Source: a virus
IMG/VR virus record: IMGVR_UViG_3300025876_000045
Coordinates: 1 to 41,657 of that record
DNA length: 41,657 nucleotides
Strand: one strand, 5' to 3'
Part shown: one piece after another, positions 23,606-31,597 of the stretch
Numbering within the stretch: the stretch's first letter is position 1
How the letters are laid out: every line of letters begins with the position of its first letter
Made by a program: the position numbers and the translations under genes
Notes under the pieces: generated by a model
Database searches by the model: none
Told to the model about the DNA's origin: nothing
The model's input: the letters and a program-made list of their open reading frames with translations, nothing else

Positions 23606-26056
23606 TTATCCTATGTTTACCTCATTGAAATTTTCATCTAAGCAAAGTCGAACCACGCCAGAGCCTGTGGAGGGAAATGAATATTGTCCGCCTCTGCATC
23701 TTAAAATAGCACCTTCATTTGAAGAATTTTTTTGACCAAAGCTGTTATCTCCAGCAGTGCAGTTTTCAATTATTGCACCAGCTTCAATTGTCCCTGTCCC
23801 ATTTAATGCACACACAAATGATTGAATACCTGCTTCACAATTAATGGCTTTTCCTTTAAAACTAGTTGAACTTAAACTAGAATTTAAAAAGCCAAATGAT
23901 TTGTCCCCAGCTTTGCAACCAATGTAAGTTGCGTTTATATCTCGCGTCACATTAACATCAAAATTTCTAGCGAAAAAGGATTGCAACCCAGCAGTGCAAT
24001 TTTTGTATGTCCCATAAACGCCGCTAGTCGCACCCCATACAATTTTGTTTGAATTACTAGCGAAGGCATAAAGACCAGCAGTGCAATTTTCAGTTACTCC
24101 AAGTGCATTTTGTTGCCCGAAAGACCCATTTCCTTTTGCTGTGCAGTTTTTAATTGTGCCGTTATTCTCTGAGACACCATTACCGCCAAATGCTCTAGGA
24201 GCAGTGCCTGTGCTGTGGCAATTATCGATGATTCCGTCATTGTATAAATCTTCTAGAAACGGGTTGCCAGAACAGTTTTTAATTGTGCCAGTATTGCCAT
24301 TGCCAAGATGATACCAATCATTCGTTGCATTTGCATTATCAACAGTTCCATAATTAGCCTCAACATAAACAGTTGCAGCAGTTACGTTTTTAATTGTTCC
24401 GTAATTACCACCAATGTCTAATTTGAAAAATGTGCCGCACGTTATATCTTTAATTGTCGCAGCCTCACGAGCCTCGTAGACAGTAAAGGAACTAGTTGTT
24501 GTTATGTTTTCAATATTTCCCTCTGCAATATTTAAGAAAAAACTATTGCAAGTAAAATCTCTGTATGTTGCATTTGTTGAAACAAAAGTTGCATTGTCAA
24601 TAATCGAGCCAAGGGTTGGATTCCCAATGCCAATAATATTTACTGCTGGAAAAAAGTTATCATCAGTAAATTCTACATTTCCATAAGTTCCAGCCATCAC
24701 AATTAACGTTTTGGTGTTGCCCGTCAATAAAGCCGCTTCGTCATACTTGTCTTGGATATTATCGCCTTGATTGCAGATGATTACTGAGTCCGTATTGTGC
24801 GGCACGGTTTGCTCAAGCTCATAAACAGATGCTTCATTATTTATGAAAACACCAAGCGTCCCATTGTTTTGCCCCAAGCGTAGAGCATGACCAATTTCAA
24901 CTTCAATTTCTGGCTTTATTGGAGTTAATGCGCCAGCAGTTGTGTCACTAAGATAAACCAAGCCGCCCTCTGTAAATCCATTTAACAGCCGCAGGTCTAA
25001 GCCGCGAACCTTACCCACTAAAGTGATGAATCCTTTGCCACTGTTTGCTGAAATTGTTTGAGTGGCAACACCGAGTGTTCTGTGCGCTTCTTCAGCATTT
25101 GACGCAATTGCCAATTCAATGTCTGGAGTGTCACCTTGCGCACCGACAATTTTTACAACTTGCCCATTAAGAATGTCAGTGCCAGTTTTGTTTCGGCAAT
25201 ACATCACAGTTTCTTGACCAACCTGAATAGTTGTGTCCGCTCCAGTAACAAGGTTCAGTGTCCTTTCTTGATTGTTCCAACTAAGCTCTCCACCAGTTGC
25301 ACCCGCATTGAAATCCGCAGTCGTGATGTTGGCAGTTGTGATGTTACCAGTTGTGATGTTACCAGTTGTGATGTTGGCAGTTGTGGTGTTGGCAGTTGTG
25401 ATATCCGCAGTCGGAATTGTGGCTGTCCCGGTAAATGTAGGATCGGCAATTGGGGCCTTGTCTGCGACACTTGCAAGTGTTGATTGTGTTGCGGTATCAA
25501 GTCCGACAGTGATATCACCGGAAAGTGTAACTGGTCCCCCGCTTGATGTAATACCGTTCCCATCAGTGATGCCAATGGAAGTGACAGTTCCCTGTGAATT
25601 TGTATCGGTATTTTTCCAAGCCGTTGTGTCAGAATCCCAAGTCCACACGGTGTCGGTTTCGCCAACAACGGCGTACCATCCATCTTGACCTGTTGGGTAC
25701 TCGGCCACCAATGCGGCCTCTGTTAGGAAAAAACCCTTATCGCTTGGCCCTACTGAAGAGTCAACATAAGCTGTTGTTGCAATTTTTGTTGAGTTATCAA
25801 GGGGACTCTGTGTTGGGGCGGTTGGGTTTCCAGTCAAAGCTGGGGATTCAAGTGTTGCTTTTAACGCCAGGAAGTCATCCACCTCCTGCTTGGTGTAAGC
25901 AGTAGAAAGGTCACTTGTAAGTTTAGCAAGTGACGGGTAAGGGCCACCGGCACCGTTGACTACAGTGTTAATATCACCATTTACAAACGTATATAGAAGA
26001 ATCTCGTCCTCAGATATTTTGTCAATTATTGCTTGTAGTTCAGTTGCTAAAGACAT
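23606..26056 (-). CDS. Tail fibre/spike with tail-repeat stalk and beta-helix C-terminus
   Basis: 816 residues. The N-terminus is helical (attachment), then ALTGNPTAPT...STKIATTAYVD (~72-103) is the repeat found in many phage fibres. A low-complexity stalk of five-residue units (ITTAN/ITTGN, ~225-255) follows. The C-terminal ~350 residues carry short repeats N-x-G-T-I-x-N-C and, at ~630-800, at least six copies of an [N/G]C-x-A-x2-x-SF pattern. This is a right-handed beta-helix-like design typical of host-binding or polysaccharide-degrading spikes. No catalytic site can be named. It is followed by accessory and holin-like genes. Confidence 0.82.
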   Translation of the reverse strand: MSLATELQAIIDKISEDEILLYTFVNGDINTVVNGAGGPYPSLAKLTSDLSTAYTKQEVDDFLALKATLESPALTGNPTAPTQSPLDNSTKIATTAYVDSSVGPSDKGFFLTEAALVAEYPTGQDGWYAVVGETDTVWTWDSDTTAWKNTDTNSQGTVTSIGITDGNGITSSGGPVTLSGDITVGLDTATQSTLASVADKAPIADPTFTGTATIPTADITTANTTTANITTGNITTGNITTANITTADFNAGATGGELSWNNQERTLNLVTGADTTIQVGQETVMYCRNKTGTDILNGQVVKIVGAQGDTPDIELAIASNAEEAHRTLGVATQTISANSGKGFITLVGKVRGLDLRLLNGFTEGGLVYLSDTTAGALTPIKPEIEVEIGHALRLGQNNGTLGVFINNEASVYELEQTVPHNTDSVIICNQGDNIQDKYDEAALLTGNTKTLIVMAGTYGNVEFTDDNFFPAVNIIGIGNPTLGSIIDNATFVSTNATYRDFTCNSFFLNIAEGNIENITTTSSFTVYEAREAATIKDITCGTFFKLDIGGNYGTIKNVTAATVYVEANYGTVDNANATNDWYHLGNGNTGTIKNCSGNPFLEDLYNDGIIDNCHSTGTAPRAFGGNGVSENNGTIKNCTAKGNGSFGQQNALGVTENCTAGLYAFASNSNKIVWGATSGVYGTYKNCTAGLQSFFARNFDVNVTRDINATYIGCKAGDKSFGFLNSSLSSTSFKGKAINCEAGIQSFVCALNGTGTIEAGAIIENCTAGDNSFGQKNSSNEGAILRCRGGQYSFPSTGSGVVRLCLDENFNEVNIG
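25315..25402 (-). repeat. In-gene 15-bp repeats coding ITTAN/ITTGN
   Basis: About six copies of a 15-bp unit (GATGTTGGCAGTTGT / GATGTTACCAGTTGT on the plus strand) code a pentapeptide stalk. Near-perfect DNA identity indicates recent expansion and likely length polymorphism. Confidence 0.85.
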
Positions 26057-26106
26057 GGTTTGTTTATTTGATATTTAAAATTGGTTCTTGTCAATTGATA
26101 TAGGGC

Positions 26107-26469
26107 CTACAATACGCCTAAAACCTCAAGCTGTGAGGTTATGACCCAATTGAAATTACCTTTGGCTTTCGCTTTGTACTCACCCTCCACTATACGCGCC
26201 GTGACTACTTCCACACCGGACCCCGTTGGTAACTCGATATCAAAGAAGTCATTACCATTGTTTATCGCCAACCTGTGGAAAGCGTCAAATGTTGAGTACT
26301 CGTCATCAGTAAACACCCAGCTCACACTGTAAAAGGTGTTCTTACTTTCGAACCTGGACCTTTGCCGGGACCTACCCGTGTCAAAAACTTGACGAATTGT
26401 TGCATCCTTCAAACCCAGACTGAGTTTATTTGAGACCCTTGGGAGGCTGACTGGGAATTGTACTGGCAT
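26107..26469 (-). CDS. Minor tail protein (lambda M-like), paralogue 2
   Basis: 120 residues. The layout is an N-terminal W/F-P-x-S-LP strand, an Arg-rich middle (RSRQRSRFESK), SVSWVFTDDEYSTFDAFHR, then FDIELPTGSG...TARIVEGEY and a final WVITSQLEVL. This is the common small tail protein that follows the tape measure, similar in pattern to Phage_min_tail. It is clearly homologous to the upstream gene (26482-26862), so the pair arose by gene duplication. The role is in the tail tip, next to the tape-measure end. Confidence 0.72.
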   Translation of the reverse strand: MPVQFPVSLPRVSNKLSLGLKDATIRQVFDTGRSRQRSRFESKNTFYSVSWVFTDDEYSTFDAFHRLAINNGNDFFDIELPTGSGVEVVTARIVEGEYKAKAKGNFNWVITSQLEVLGVL

Positions 26470-26481
26470 TATTTTTTAATT

Positions 26482-26862
26482 TTATGGGTAAGAAGTATAC
26501 CCGTAGCTGTTTTCAATTTCAAGTGAAGCACTTACAGACCAGTTTAAAACCCCTTTGTTTGAACTCTTATACTCACCTTTAACAAATCTAGCAAGTGCTG
26601 TTTGGAAGCCCTGGGTAACCGGTAAATCAATTTCAAACCATTGATTACCATTGTTTAAATTGACCCGGTGAAAAGTTTCGAAGGTATTTAACTCAGCATC
26701 TGTAAGCAGCCAGGACACATTGTACACAGAAACTTGATTCTTAAATCGATTCCTTTGCCTAGGCAGACTGTTTTTAATTTTTGTTCTGGCAACGTTGGTG
26801 CTTACCTTAACAGAAATCTTACTAGAAATTGGGGGGATAGATGTTGGCCATTGTGGTGCCAT
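26482..26862 (-). CDS. Minor tail protein (lambda M-like), paralogue 1
   Basis: 126 residues. It shares with its neighbour RQRNRF, YNVSWLLTDAELNTFETFHR, WFEIDLPV, ALARFVKGEYKS and a WSVSASLEIE end. The ATG overlaps the last base of the tape measure gene. Two diverged copies in tandem suggest two distinct positions in the tail tip, or a heteromeric ring. Confidence 0.72.
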   Translation of the reverse strand: MAPQWPTSIPPISSKISVKVSTNVARTKIKNSLPRQRNRFKNQVSVYNVSWLLTDAELNTFETFHRVNLNNGNQWFEIDLPVTQGFQTALARFVKGEYKSSNKGVLNWSVSASLEIENSYGYTSYP

Positions 26863-29015
26863 TATGAGTTACCTCTCTTTAACCCATAAGTACCCTCAAA
26901 AGATTTGCTGAACATATTTCCACCCTGTTGAACTTTACTGGTCATATTCTTTTCGACTTTGGATACAATAATCTCGATCATCTTCTCGCCATTTCTATCC
27001 TCACTCTCTTGTACATCAATTTCAGATCCAGAATTGTTTATGACATTTACACTTACACCACCCCCGGAAGAGCGGCCATTACCCTTGGCCACATCCAAAA
27101 GCTCCTTCTGTTGGGCAAAGTTCAGGATCATCTCACCTGAGTTAACGCTGGCGGTAACATTGTCACTGTTGAAGCTACCACCGGGAACGATGCCACCCTC
27201 GGCGAAACTCCCGGATGAACCCTGGGCAATTGTTTGCCCCATCATCAACCCAACCGAGGTGTAACCTAAAGCCCTGATTGCAGTTGCCATTGGTATGCCT
27301 AGGATTAGCCCTCCCTCAGCCATCGCCCTTGTGGCAGCAAGCTCAGTATTAATAATTGCCTGGGCGATTGCTATGCCTTTGGAAGCATAGAACAAAGCCT
27401 TCTGGGCTGACGAACCCTCCTCTGCCATACCCTGCAATTGAGCGGTTATATCACCAGTCATGCCAAGGAGTTGGTTGTAGTTTTGTAACTGTTGCCTTTG
27501 GGAAGACAATGCCTCTCTTCTGGCTAGGTCCGTCATGTCTTTATCTAATTTCACGGCGGACTTCTTTTTAAGGTCATTGTATTCCGAATCCAAAAGCATC
27601 TTGTCCTCATAGGATTTTTTAAGTAGCTCAAGTTCCCTCGCCTGTTTGTCTTGTATTTGAAGTTCTTCCTCAACAAAGGCAGCATCGCGAGCCTCCCACT
27701 GGGCGTTTAGATACTTTTCAAGGCGTATTAGTGCTGGGGATTTTTCAACCGAAGATGTTTCACCAATGTCTATAGCTCCTGCTTCAGCCTCATCTTTTTT
27801 TTGTGCCGCGATTGCTTCCAATTGGATTACATACTCTCTGAGATATTTATTTCTTTGCTCTAGGTATATTATCTCGCGCTCTTCTTTTTGAGTAAGATCT
27901 CTGGTCGTATTATTCAGAAGCCTCAACGCTTTTTCATTTTCATAAATCTGAAACTCAACTTTCATTAAACTGGTCGCAAAAGCATCATGATCCATTGATT
28001 TTGTAAGCTCCTCAAATTCTTTTATCAAAGCATCAAACTTTCTTTCATTCATCAACTTTAGACGGTCACCAAATATTAAAATATTTGCATTTGCGTTGCC
28101 CATGTCCTCGGCTATCCTAACGAATGCCTCGGCCTCGTAACTATCTTTAAGAAATCTTATCGCGTCACTAATGCTATTAGCCCCGGATGCGATTGTGTCT
28201 ATGATATACTTTATTGATACAAATTGGCCAATTGTATCGGCAGAAAATTCAAAAATCTCTTTGGCCAAAATATCAAATGCATTTCCCGCCCTTATTGCCG
28301 AGGCCGCAAGTGTATCTGTTTTGCGCTCTAAATTACCACCAAATTCCTGTTTCATTAACGCCCCGAACGCGGGAAGAAAGTCTTTGGCCAGTAATTGACC
28401 AGTCTCCAACATTTTCTGTAGCTCTTCATTTGTAACACCCGCAGCTTGTTCTGCTAAAGCTAAAGCACCTGGTATACGCTCGGCAATTTGGTTTCTCAGC
28501 TCCTCCGCCTGTACTTTCCCTTTCGAAGCAACTTGTGTAAAAGCAACAAGTACACCGTTAACCTCATGTGCGGTTAAGCCAAAAGTTGCGGCCGCATTTG
28601 AGACCCCCTCAAAAATATTTTTTGTGGTTTGCGCTTCAAGCCCGAGCCTCCTCATCGACTCTTTCATACGGACGTATGGTTTAATTGAGCTGGTTAGTTT
28701 TACGGCATTTCTGTCCGCAACATCAGCCAGATAATCCAGTTCCGCCGTTGCGAGTCTTGCGGTACCGGTTACCGCATATAGCTGCTTCTCAAAAGTCTCG
28801 AAGGCCATCCCGGTCTGTATAACATACTTCGTGACCTTAACTAGCAAAGCTCCTACCGCAACAGGTCCCGCGAATCTCATAAAGGCCCTTGTAAGCGCGT
28901 CGGTGGCCTTTGTTGTTTTACGGGAACTTCTACCCAATCGGTCAACACGGTTGCTTGCCGTACCAACCTGGTTACTATTTACCTTTATTAGTAGTTGTGT
29001 TACATCTGTTGCCAT
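26862..29015 (-). CDS. Tape measure protein
   Basis: 717 residues, helical and Ala/Lys/Gln-rich, with hydrophobic patches. Residues ~30-210 show the TMP_3-type conserved block (LADVADRNAVKLTSSIKPYV..., SNAAATFGLTAHEVNGVLVA, EELRNQIAERIPGALALAEQ). The centre is coiled coil (~400-520) and the C-terminus is Gly/Ser-rich with membrane-like helices (~555-600). It sets tail length and is threaded through the tube. It is short for the class, predicting a tail of roughly 100 nm at 1.5 angstrom per residue. The 5' end lies inside the frameshift extension of the chaperone gene, the usual arrangement. Confidence 0.92.
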   Translation of the reverse strand: MATDVTQLLIKVNSNQVGTASNRVDRLGRSSRKTTKATDALTRAFMRFAGPVAVGALLVKVTKYVIQTGMAFETFEKQLYAVTGTARLATAELDYLADVADRNAVKLTSSIKPYVRMKESMRRLGLEAQTTKNIFEGVSNAAATFGLTAHEVNGVLVAFTQVASKGKVQAEELRNQIAERIPGALALAEQAAGVTNEELQKMLETGQLLAKDFLPAFGALMKQEFGGNLERKTDTLAASAIRAGNAFDILAKEIFEFSADTIGQFVSIKYIIDTIASGANSISDAIRFLKDSYEAEAFVRIAEDMGNANANILIFGDRLKLMNERKFDALIKEFEELTKSMDHDAFATSLMKVEFQIYENEKALRLLNNTTRDLTQKEEREIIYLEQRNKYLREYVIQLEAIAAQKKDEAEAGAIDIGETSSVEKSPALIRLEKYLNAQWEARDAAFVEEELQIQDKQARELELLKKSYEDKMLLDSEYNDLKKKSAVKLDKDMTDLARREALSSQRQQLQNYNQLLGMTGDITAQLQGMAEEGSSAQKALFYASKGIAIAQAIINTELAATRAMAEGGLILGIPMATAIRALGYTSVGLMMGQTIAQGSSGSFAEGGIVPGGSFNSDNVTASVNSGEMILNFAQQKELLDVAKGNGRSSGGGVSVNVINNSGSEIDVQESEDRNGEKMIEIIVSKVEKNMTSKVQQGGNMFSKSFEGTYGLKRGNS

Positions 29016-29337
29016 GGTTGCGATTAATATAAAGCCTATTTAGGGTTAAAAGCAACTCTGTTTCGAAGGCATTGGTTTTAAAACCACGCATGGCCACCCA
29101 GGCATGTAAGGTCTGCCAGTTTATCTCCCCAAACTGGATCAGCTCAATGAACCAATCCCAAATGTAGAGGAGCTCTTTGGGAGGCTTGGGAGCTTTCTCA
29201 AGCTCATCCGGTTTTTTACCTGTCTGCTGCCAAACTTTATTTAAGTGTGTTCTTTTTGAACAACTGGAACCCTCGAGGGGCGAAGAAAGATCAAATTCTG
29301 ACTGAGCAAAATTCTCTAACTCTCTTGCCCTAGAGCT
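28975..29337 (-). CDS. T extension of the tail assembly chaperone, made by -1 frameshift
   Basis: This frame has no start of its own that fits. It is open from the slippery site T-TTT-TTA (29343-29337) on the minus strand to a TAG at 28977-28975, 120 codons. Read after a -1 slip it gives a G-T fusion of about 245 residues. The extension contains KELLYIWDWFIELIQFGEIN and WQTLHAWVAMRGF, the W..F.EL....G.I....I..W...RG pattern of lambda gpGT-type extensions. It fills the otherwise empty gap before the tape measure and overlaps its start by 41 bp, as GT extensions do. Such fusions carry the tape measure protein during tail assembly. The slippery site is seen directly; the efficiency is not. Confidence 0.85.
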   Translation of the reverse strand, partial: SSRARELENFAQSEFDLSSPLEGSSCSKRTHLNKVWQQTGKKPDELEKAPKPPKELLYIWDWFIELIQFGEINWQTLHAWVAMRGFKTNAFETELLLTLNRLYINRNHGNRCNTTTNKGK

Positions 29338-29711
29338 AAAAAAAGTTTCCTGTCCCCAGAAATGTTATTGATCTGGTCCCCAATCTGGGGGGCATTCTTC
29401 ACAAAGTGGATTTTATTCTCCATTGTGCATTCCATTTCGAAAGTCCAATCTTTAATTAGGTGACCTAAAACGGCGTACTCAGACTCGCGTTGCTTGTCAT
29501 TAATGTATTCAAGTCGTTCTTCCCCCTCTAGACTGTTTGCCGCGATCTCAATCCCGGATAGTTTGCGTTTTTCAATTTGCAAAGCACGGTAAAACTCATC
29601 GGAGTCAACCCCGTAGATGGTGATTGTGTGCTCCGATTTACCACCGGTTGGCAAGTGTAGGGGAATTACTATTCCCTCGTTGGCTGCTTCTTTAGTAAAA
29701 AATTCTTCCAT
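29316..29711 (-). CDS. Tail assembly chaperone (lambda G-like)
   Basis: 131 residues in the 0-frame. N-terminal strand-rich part (GIVIPLHLPTGGKSEHTITI), middle helices and the end NNISGDRKLFLALGQES. The codons CTT TTT TTA, seven before the stop, form the heptamer for -1 slippage into the T frame. With its extension it forms the G/GT chaperone pair that coats the tape measure. It has its own promoter directly behind the terminator of the tail tube gene, so its level can be set independently. The -10 box ends six bases before the ATG. Confidence 0.85.
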   Translation of the reverse strand: MEEFFTKEAANEGIVIPLHLPTGGKSEHTITIYGVDSDEFYRALQIEKRKLSGIEIAANSLEGEERLEYINDKQRESEYAVLGHLIKDWTFEMECTMENKIHFVKNAPQIGDQINNISGDRKLFLALGQES

Positions 29712-29717
29712 ACTGGT

Positions 29718-29746
29718 AATAAATGAAAACCGTTTATGTATGTCAA
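29718..29746 (-). promoter_or_regulatory. Promoter for the chaperone/tape-measure segment, near-leaderless
   Basis: On the minus strand: TTGACA (29741-29746), a 17-bp spacer with ATAAACGGTTTT, and TTTATT (29718-29723). Six bases then lead to the ATG at 29711. It directly abuts the T-tract of the terminator at 29747-29778. Confidence 0.65.
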
Positions 29747-29778
29747 CAAAAACCCCTCACTTTTTACAGTGAGGGGTT
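29747..29778 (-). terminator. Intrinsic terminator after the tail tube gene
   Basis: Perfect 10-bp stem AACCCCTCAC/GTGAGGGGTT (29751-29760/29769-29778) with an 8-base loop. On the minus strand it is followed by Ts. It ends transcription of the abundant tail tube message. Confidence 0.88.
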
Positions 29779-29812
29779 AAGTAGACCTGGCTGGCAGGGT
29801 ATCGGGTTTTTT

Positions 29813-30733
29813 CTATGAACGGGTAATCACAATTTGACTCTCATCAATGCTGTCATACAGAGCTTGGAATGGCAGGGACAATGTAATTGCACCTTGGCCT
29901 GAAACATCAGGCTGGCCACCATTATAAACGATCTTCGGGATTTCGAATTGAAGGGAGTTACCAGCAGCATCCGCTAGTGTAAACGTGAGACTTGATTCTG
30001 TCTCATTCAAGAATTTTTCAAGAAGAACCGAATTCTCAAAATATGCCGTCATGTTACCGGTCAAGTTTGAACGGCCAATTGTTGGGCGAATTGTTTCATC
30101 CGAACCAATAACATTACGAGGTGCCAGACCATTTTCCAAGGATAACGAGATCTCAGTAACAATACCAATTGCAACGCCACCCTCCGTGATTGTACCAGTG
30201 AAGCTATCAAAAGGAGCCGTGGTTTCGGGAGTTCCATAAGTTGGGGTGCCATAGGCTGACATGTCCGAATTGACTTCCATGTTCTGACCAATGGAAGCAA
30301 ACGAACCAGTTACGATCCCTGAAGCAGGTACCGACAAACTAAATGTGTTAAACTCAACACCTTTAAAAAGATGGAAAGGTTTATCACTAGCTGTCAGGTC
30401 GGTAAATTGACGTAGCAGACTGAAAGATCGACGAGTGACACCAGCTTTCAAAACATCGCCGGTCCATGAACCCATAAAGGTGCCCTCTAACAAATCATCA
30501 AAAGAACTTGAGGAAAGTTCAAAACTTACATCACCCGCTACTGCACGAACACCATGTCGGAAGTCTCGGATCTGTCGGTCGGCGTGTAGCTCCTCGGATT
30601 GGAAAGCCTCTTTAGTAATTGCCAGGGTTGTACCAGTGTGGCGTACATCGGCAAACGATGGATCAACCGATGGTGTTACACCATAAGTTGTTTCGGGAAC
30701 GAAGAATAGATTGTGACGAGATGAATCAGCCAT
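29813..30733 (-). CDS. Major tail tube protein
   Basis: 306 residues, beta-rich. The start SRHNLFFVPETTYGVTPSVD and the later SFEVSSSSFDDLL-like and GNMTAYFENSVLLEKFLNE patterns fit the phage tail tube family that polymerises into stacked hexameric rings. Its own downstream terminator and its place between the tail terminator gene and the G/GT chaperones match the standard order. No extra Ig domain is evident beyond the core. Confidence 0.85.
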   Translation of the reverse strand: MADSSRHNLFFVPETTYGVTPSVDPSFADVRHTGTTLAITKEAFQSEELHADRQIRDFRHGVRAVAGDVSFELSSSSFDDLLEGTFMGSWTGDVLKAGVTRRSFSLLRQFTDLTASDKPFHLFKGVEFNTFSLSVPASGIVTGSFASIGQNMEVNSDMSAYGTPTYGTPETTAPFDSFTGTITEGGVAIGIVTEISLSLENGLAPRNVIGSDETIRPTIGRSNLTGNMTAYFENSVLLEKFLNETESSLTFTLADAAGNSLQFEIPKIVYNGGQPDVSGQGAITLSLPFQALYDSIDESQIVITRS

Positions 30734-30749
30734 GATATTTTTATTATTT

Positions 30750-31178
30750 TTAGATTAAAGCCCTGGGCAGATCAGCCCTGTATGTTATTGTTATAGATTT
30801 TCTAAACCAATTGTCAAACATTGTCCCTGAATTAACGCCGGTGTTCAAGACTAAAGCAGAACTAGTTCCAAAGGTCAAAGGTTTTCCCGCCGGGAACTGT
30901 TGTCTAAAGGCATCAATCCAAACATCCATAGCACCGTCACCTGAGTCCTGGGTAGTGTTTAGGTCAATTTGTACATACCCGGTTAGCCTATCATCGCCCC
31001 CCTGCCCAAGCGTGACAACAAATGGTTCTGTAGAAACAAATGTAAAGCCAGCCCACTGAGGCGAACCACTTGGGTCAAAGTCGCGGTTTTCCCATTTGAT
31101 TTTATCACCAAACCCCAAACCATCTAAAGTGCTTTTTACCTCAGTTACAAAGGCTTTTCTGATATTTGATATGCTCAT
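30750..31178 (-). CDS. Tail terminator / completion protein (DUF4128, lambda U-like)
   Basis: 142 residues, alpha/beta. Its start IRKAFVTEVKSTLDGLG, then WENRDFDPSGSPQWAGFTFV and a basic-strand C-terminus (RKSITITYRADLP), fits the DUF4128 tail-terminator family. It caps the tail tube and joins it to the head. It is encoded just before the tail tube gene, as usual. Confidence 0.78.
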   Translation of the reverse strand: MSISNIRKAFVTEVKSTLDGLGFGDKIKWENRDFDPSGSPQWAGFTFVSTEPFVVTLGQGGDDRLTGYVQIDLNTTQDSGDGAMDVWIDAFRQQFPAGKPLTFGTSSALVLNTGVNSGTMFDNWFRKSITITYRADLPRALI

Positions 31179-31195
31179 TACTTAAGTATTAAATA

Positions 31196-31597
31196 TTAAG
31201 AAGTCCTAGCTTTCAACAACTGTGTTATCCTTGTGAAATTTTTCACAACCATCCCACCGGGGGCTTTTATCTTAGAGTGGCCAAGATATTCAATTTTGTA
31301 AGCATATGGGAGACTGTTTGTCATATACACCTCGACATCTTTACCAAGGGGGAGTGAAGATACCAATTTCCCAATATTGTACGTGGCATTGTTCCCGCTC
31401 GGGTCTAGTACATCTAAAACGCCAAACCTAGGTGCCATCGAAGATATTATCCAATTACCTCTCAGCCTACCTGTTAAAACCGGTGTGTCTTTTATGATGG
31501 CCGAAAACAATTCCAAAATCACGCCCGATAGTAAATCATGAATCTCCTTGGTGGACTTAGTACACCATTTACTCATCTGTACATCAAATTTTTGCAT
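31196..31597 (-). CDS. Neck protein, HK97 gp10-like
   Basis: 133 residues. IIKDTPVLTGRLRGNWIIS is the signature of HK97 gp10/lambda Z-type neck proteins (P-V-x-T-G-x-L-R-x-x-W), followed by VYMTNSLPYAYKIEYLG. It probably completes the head-tail interface. Its ATG overlaps the end of the duplicated adaptor gene by one base. Confidence 0.82.
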   Translation of the reverse strand: MQKFDVQMSKWCTKSTKEIHDLLSGVILELFSAIIKDTPVLTGRLRGNWIISSMAPRFGVLDVLDPSGNNATYNIGKLVSSLPLGKDVEVYMTNSLPYAYKIEYLGHSKIKAPGGMVVKNFTRITQLLKARTS

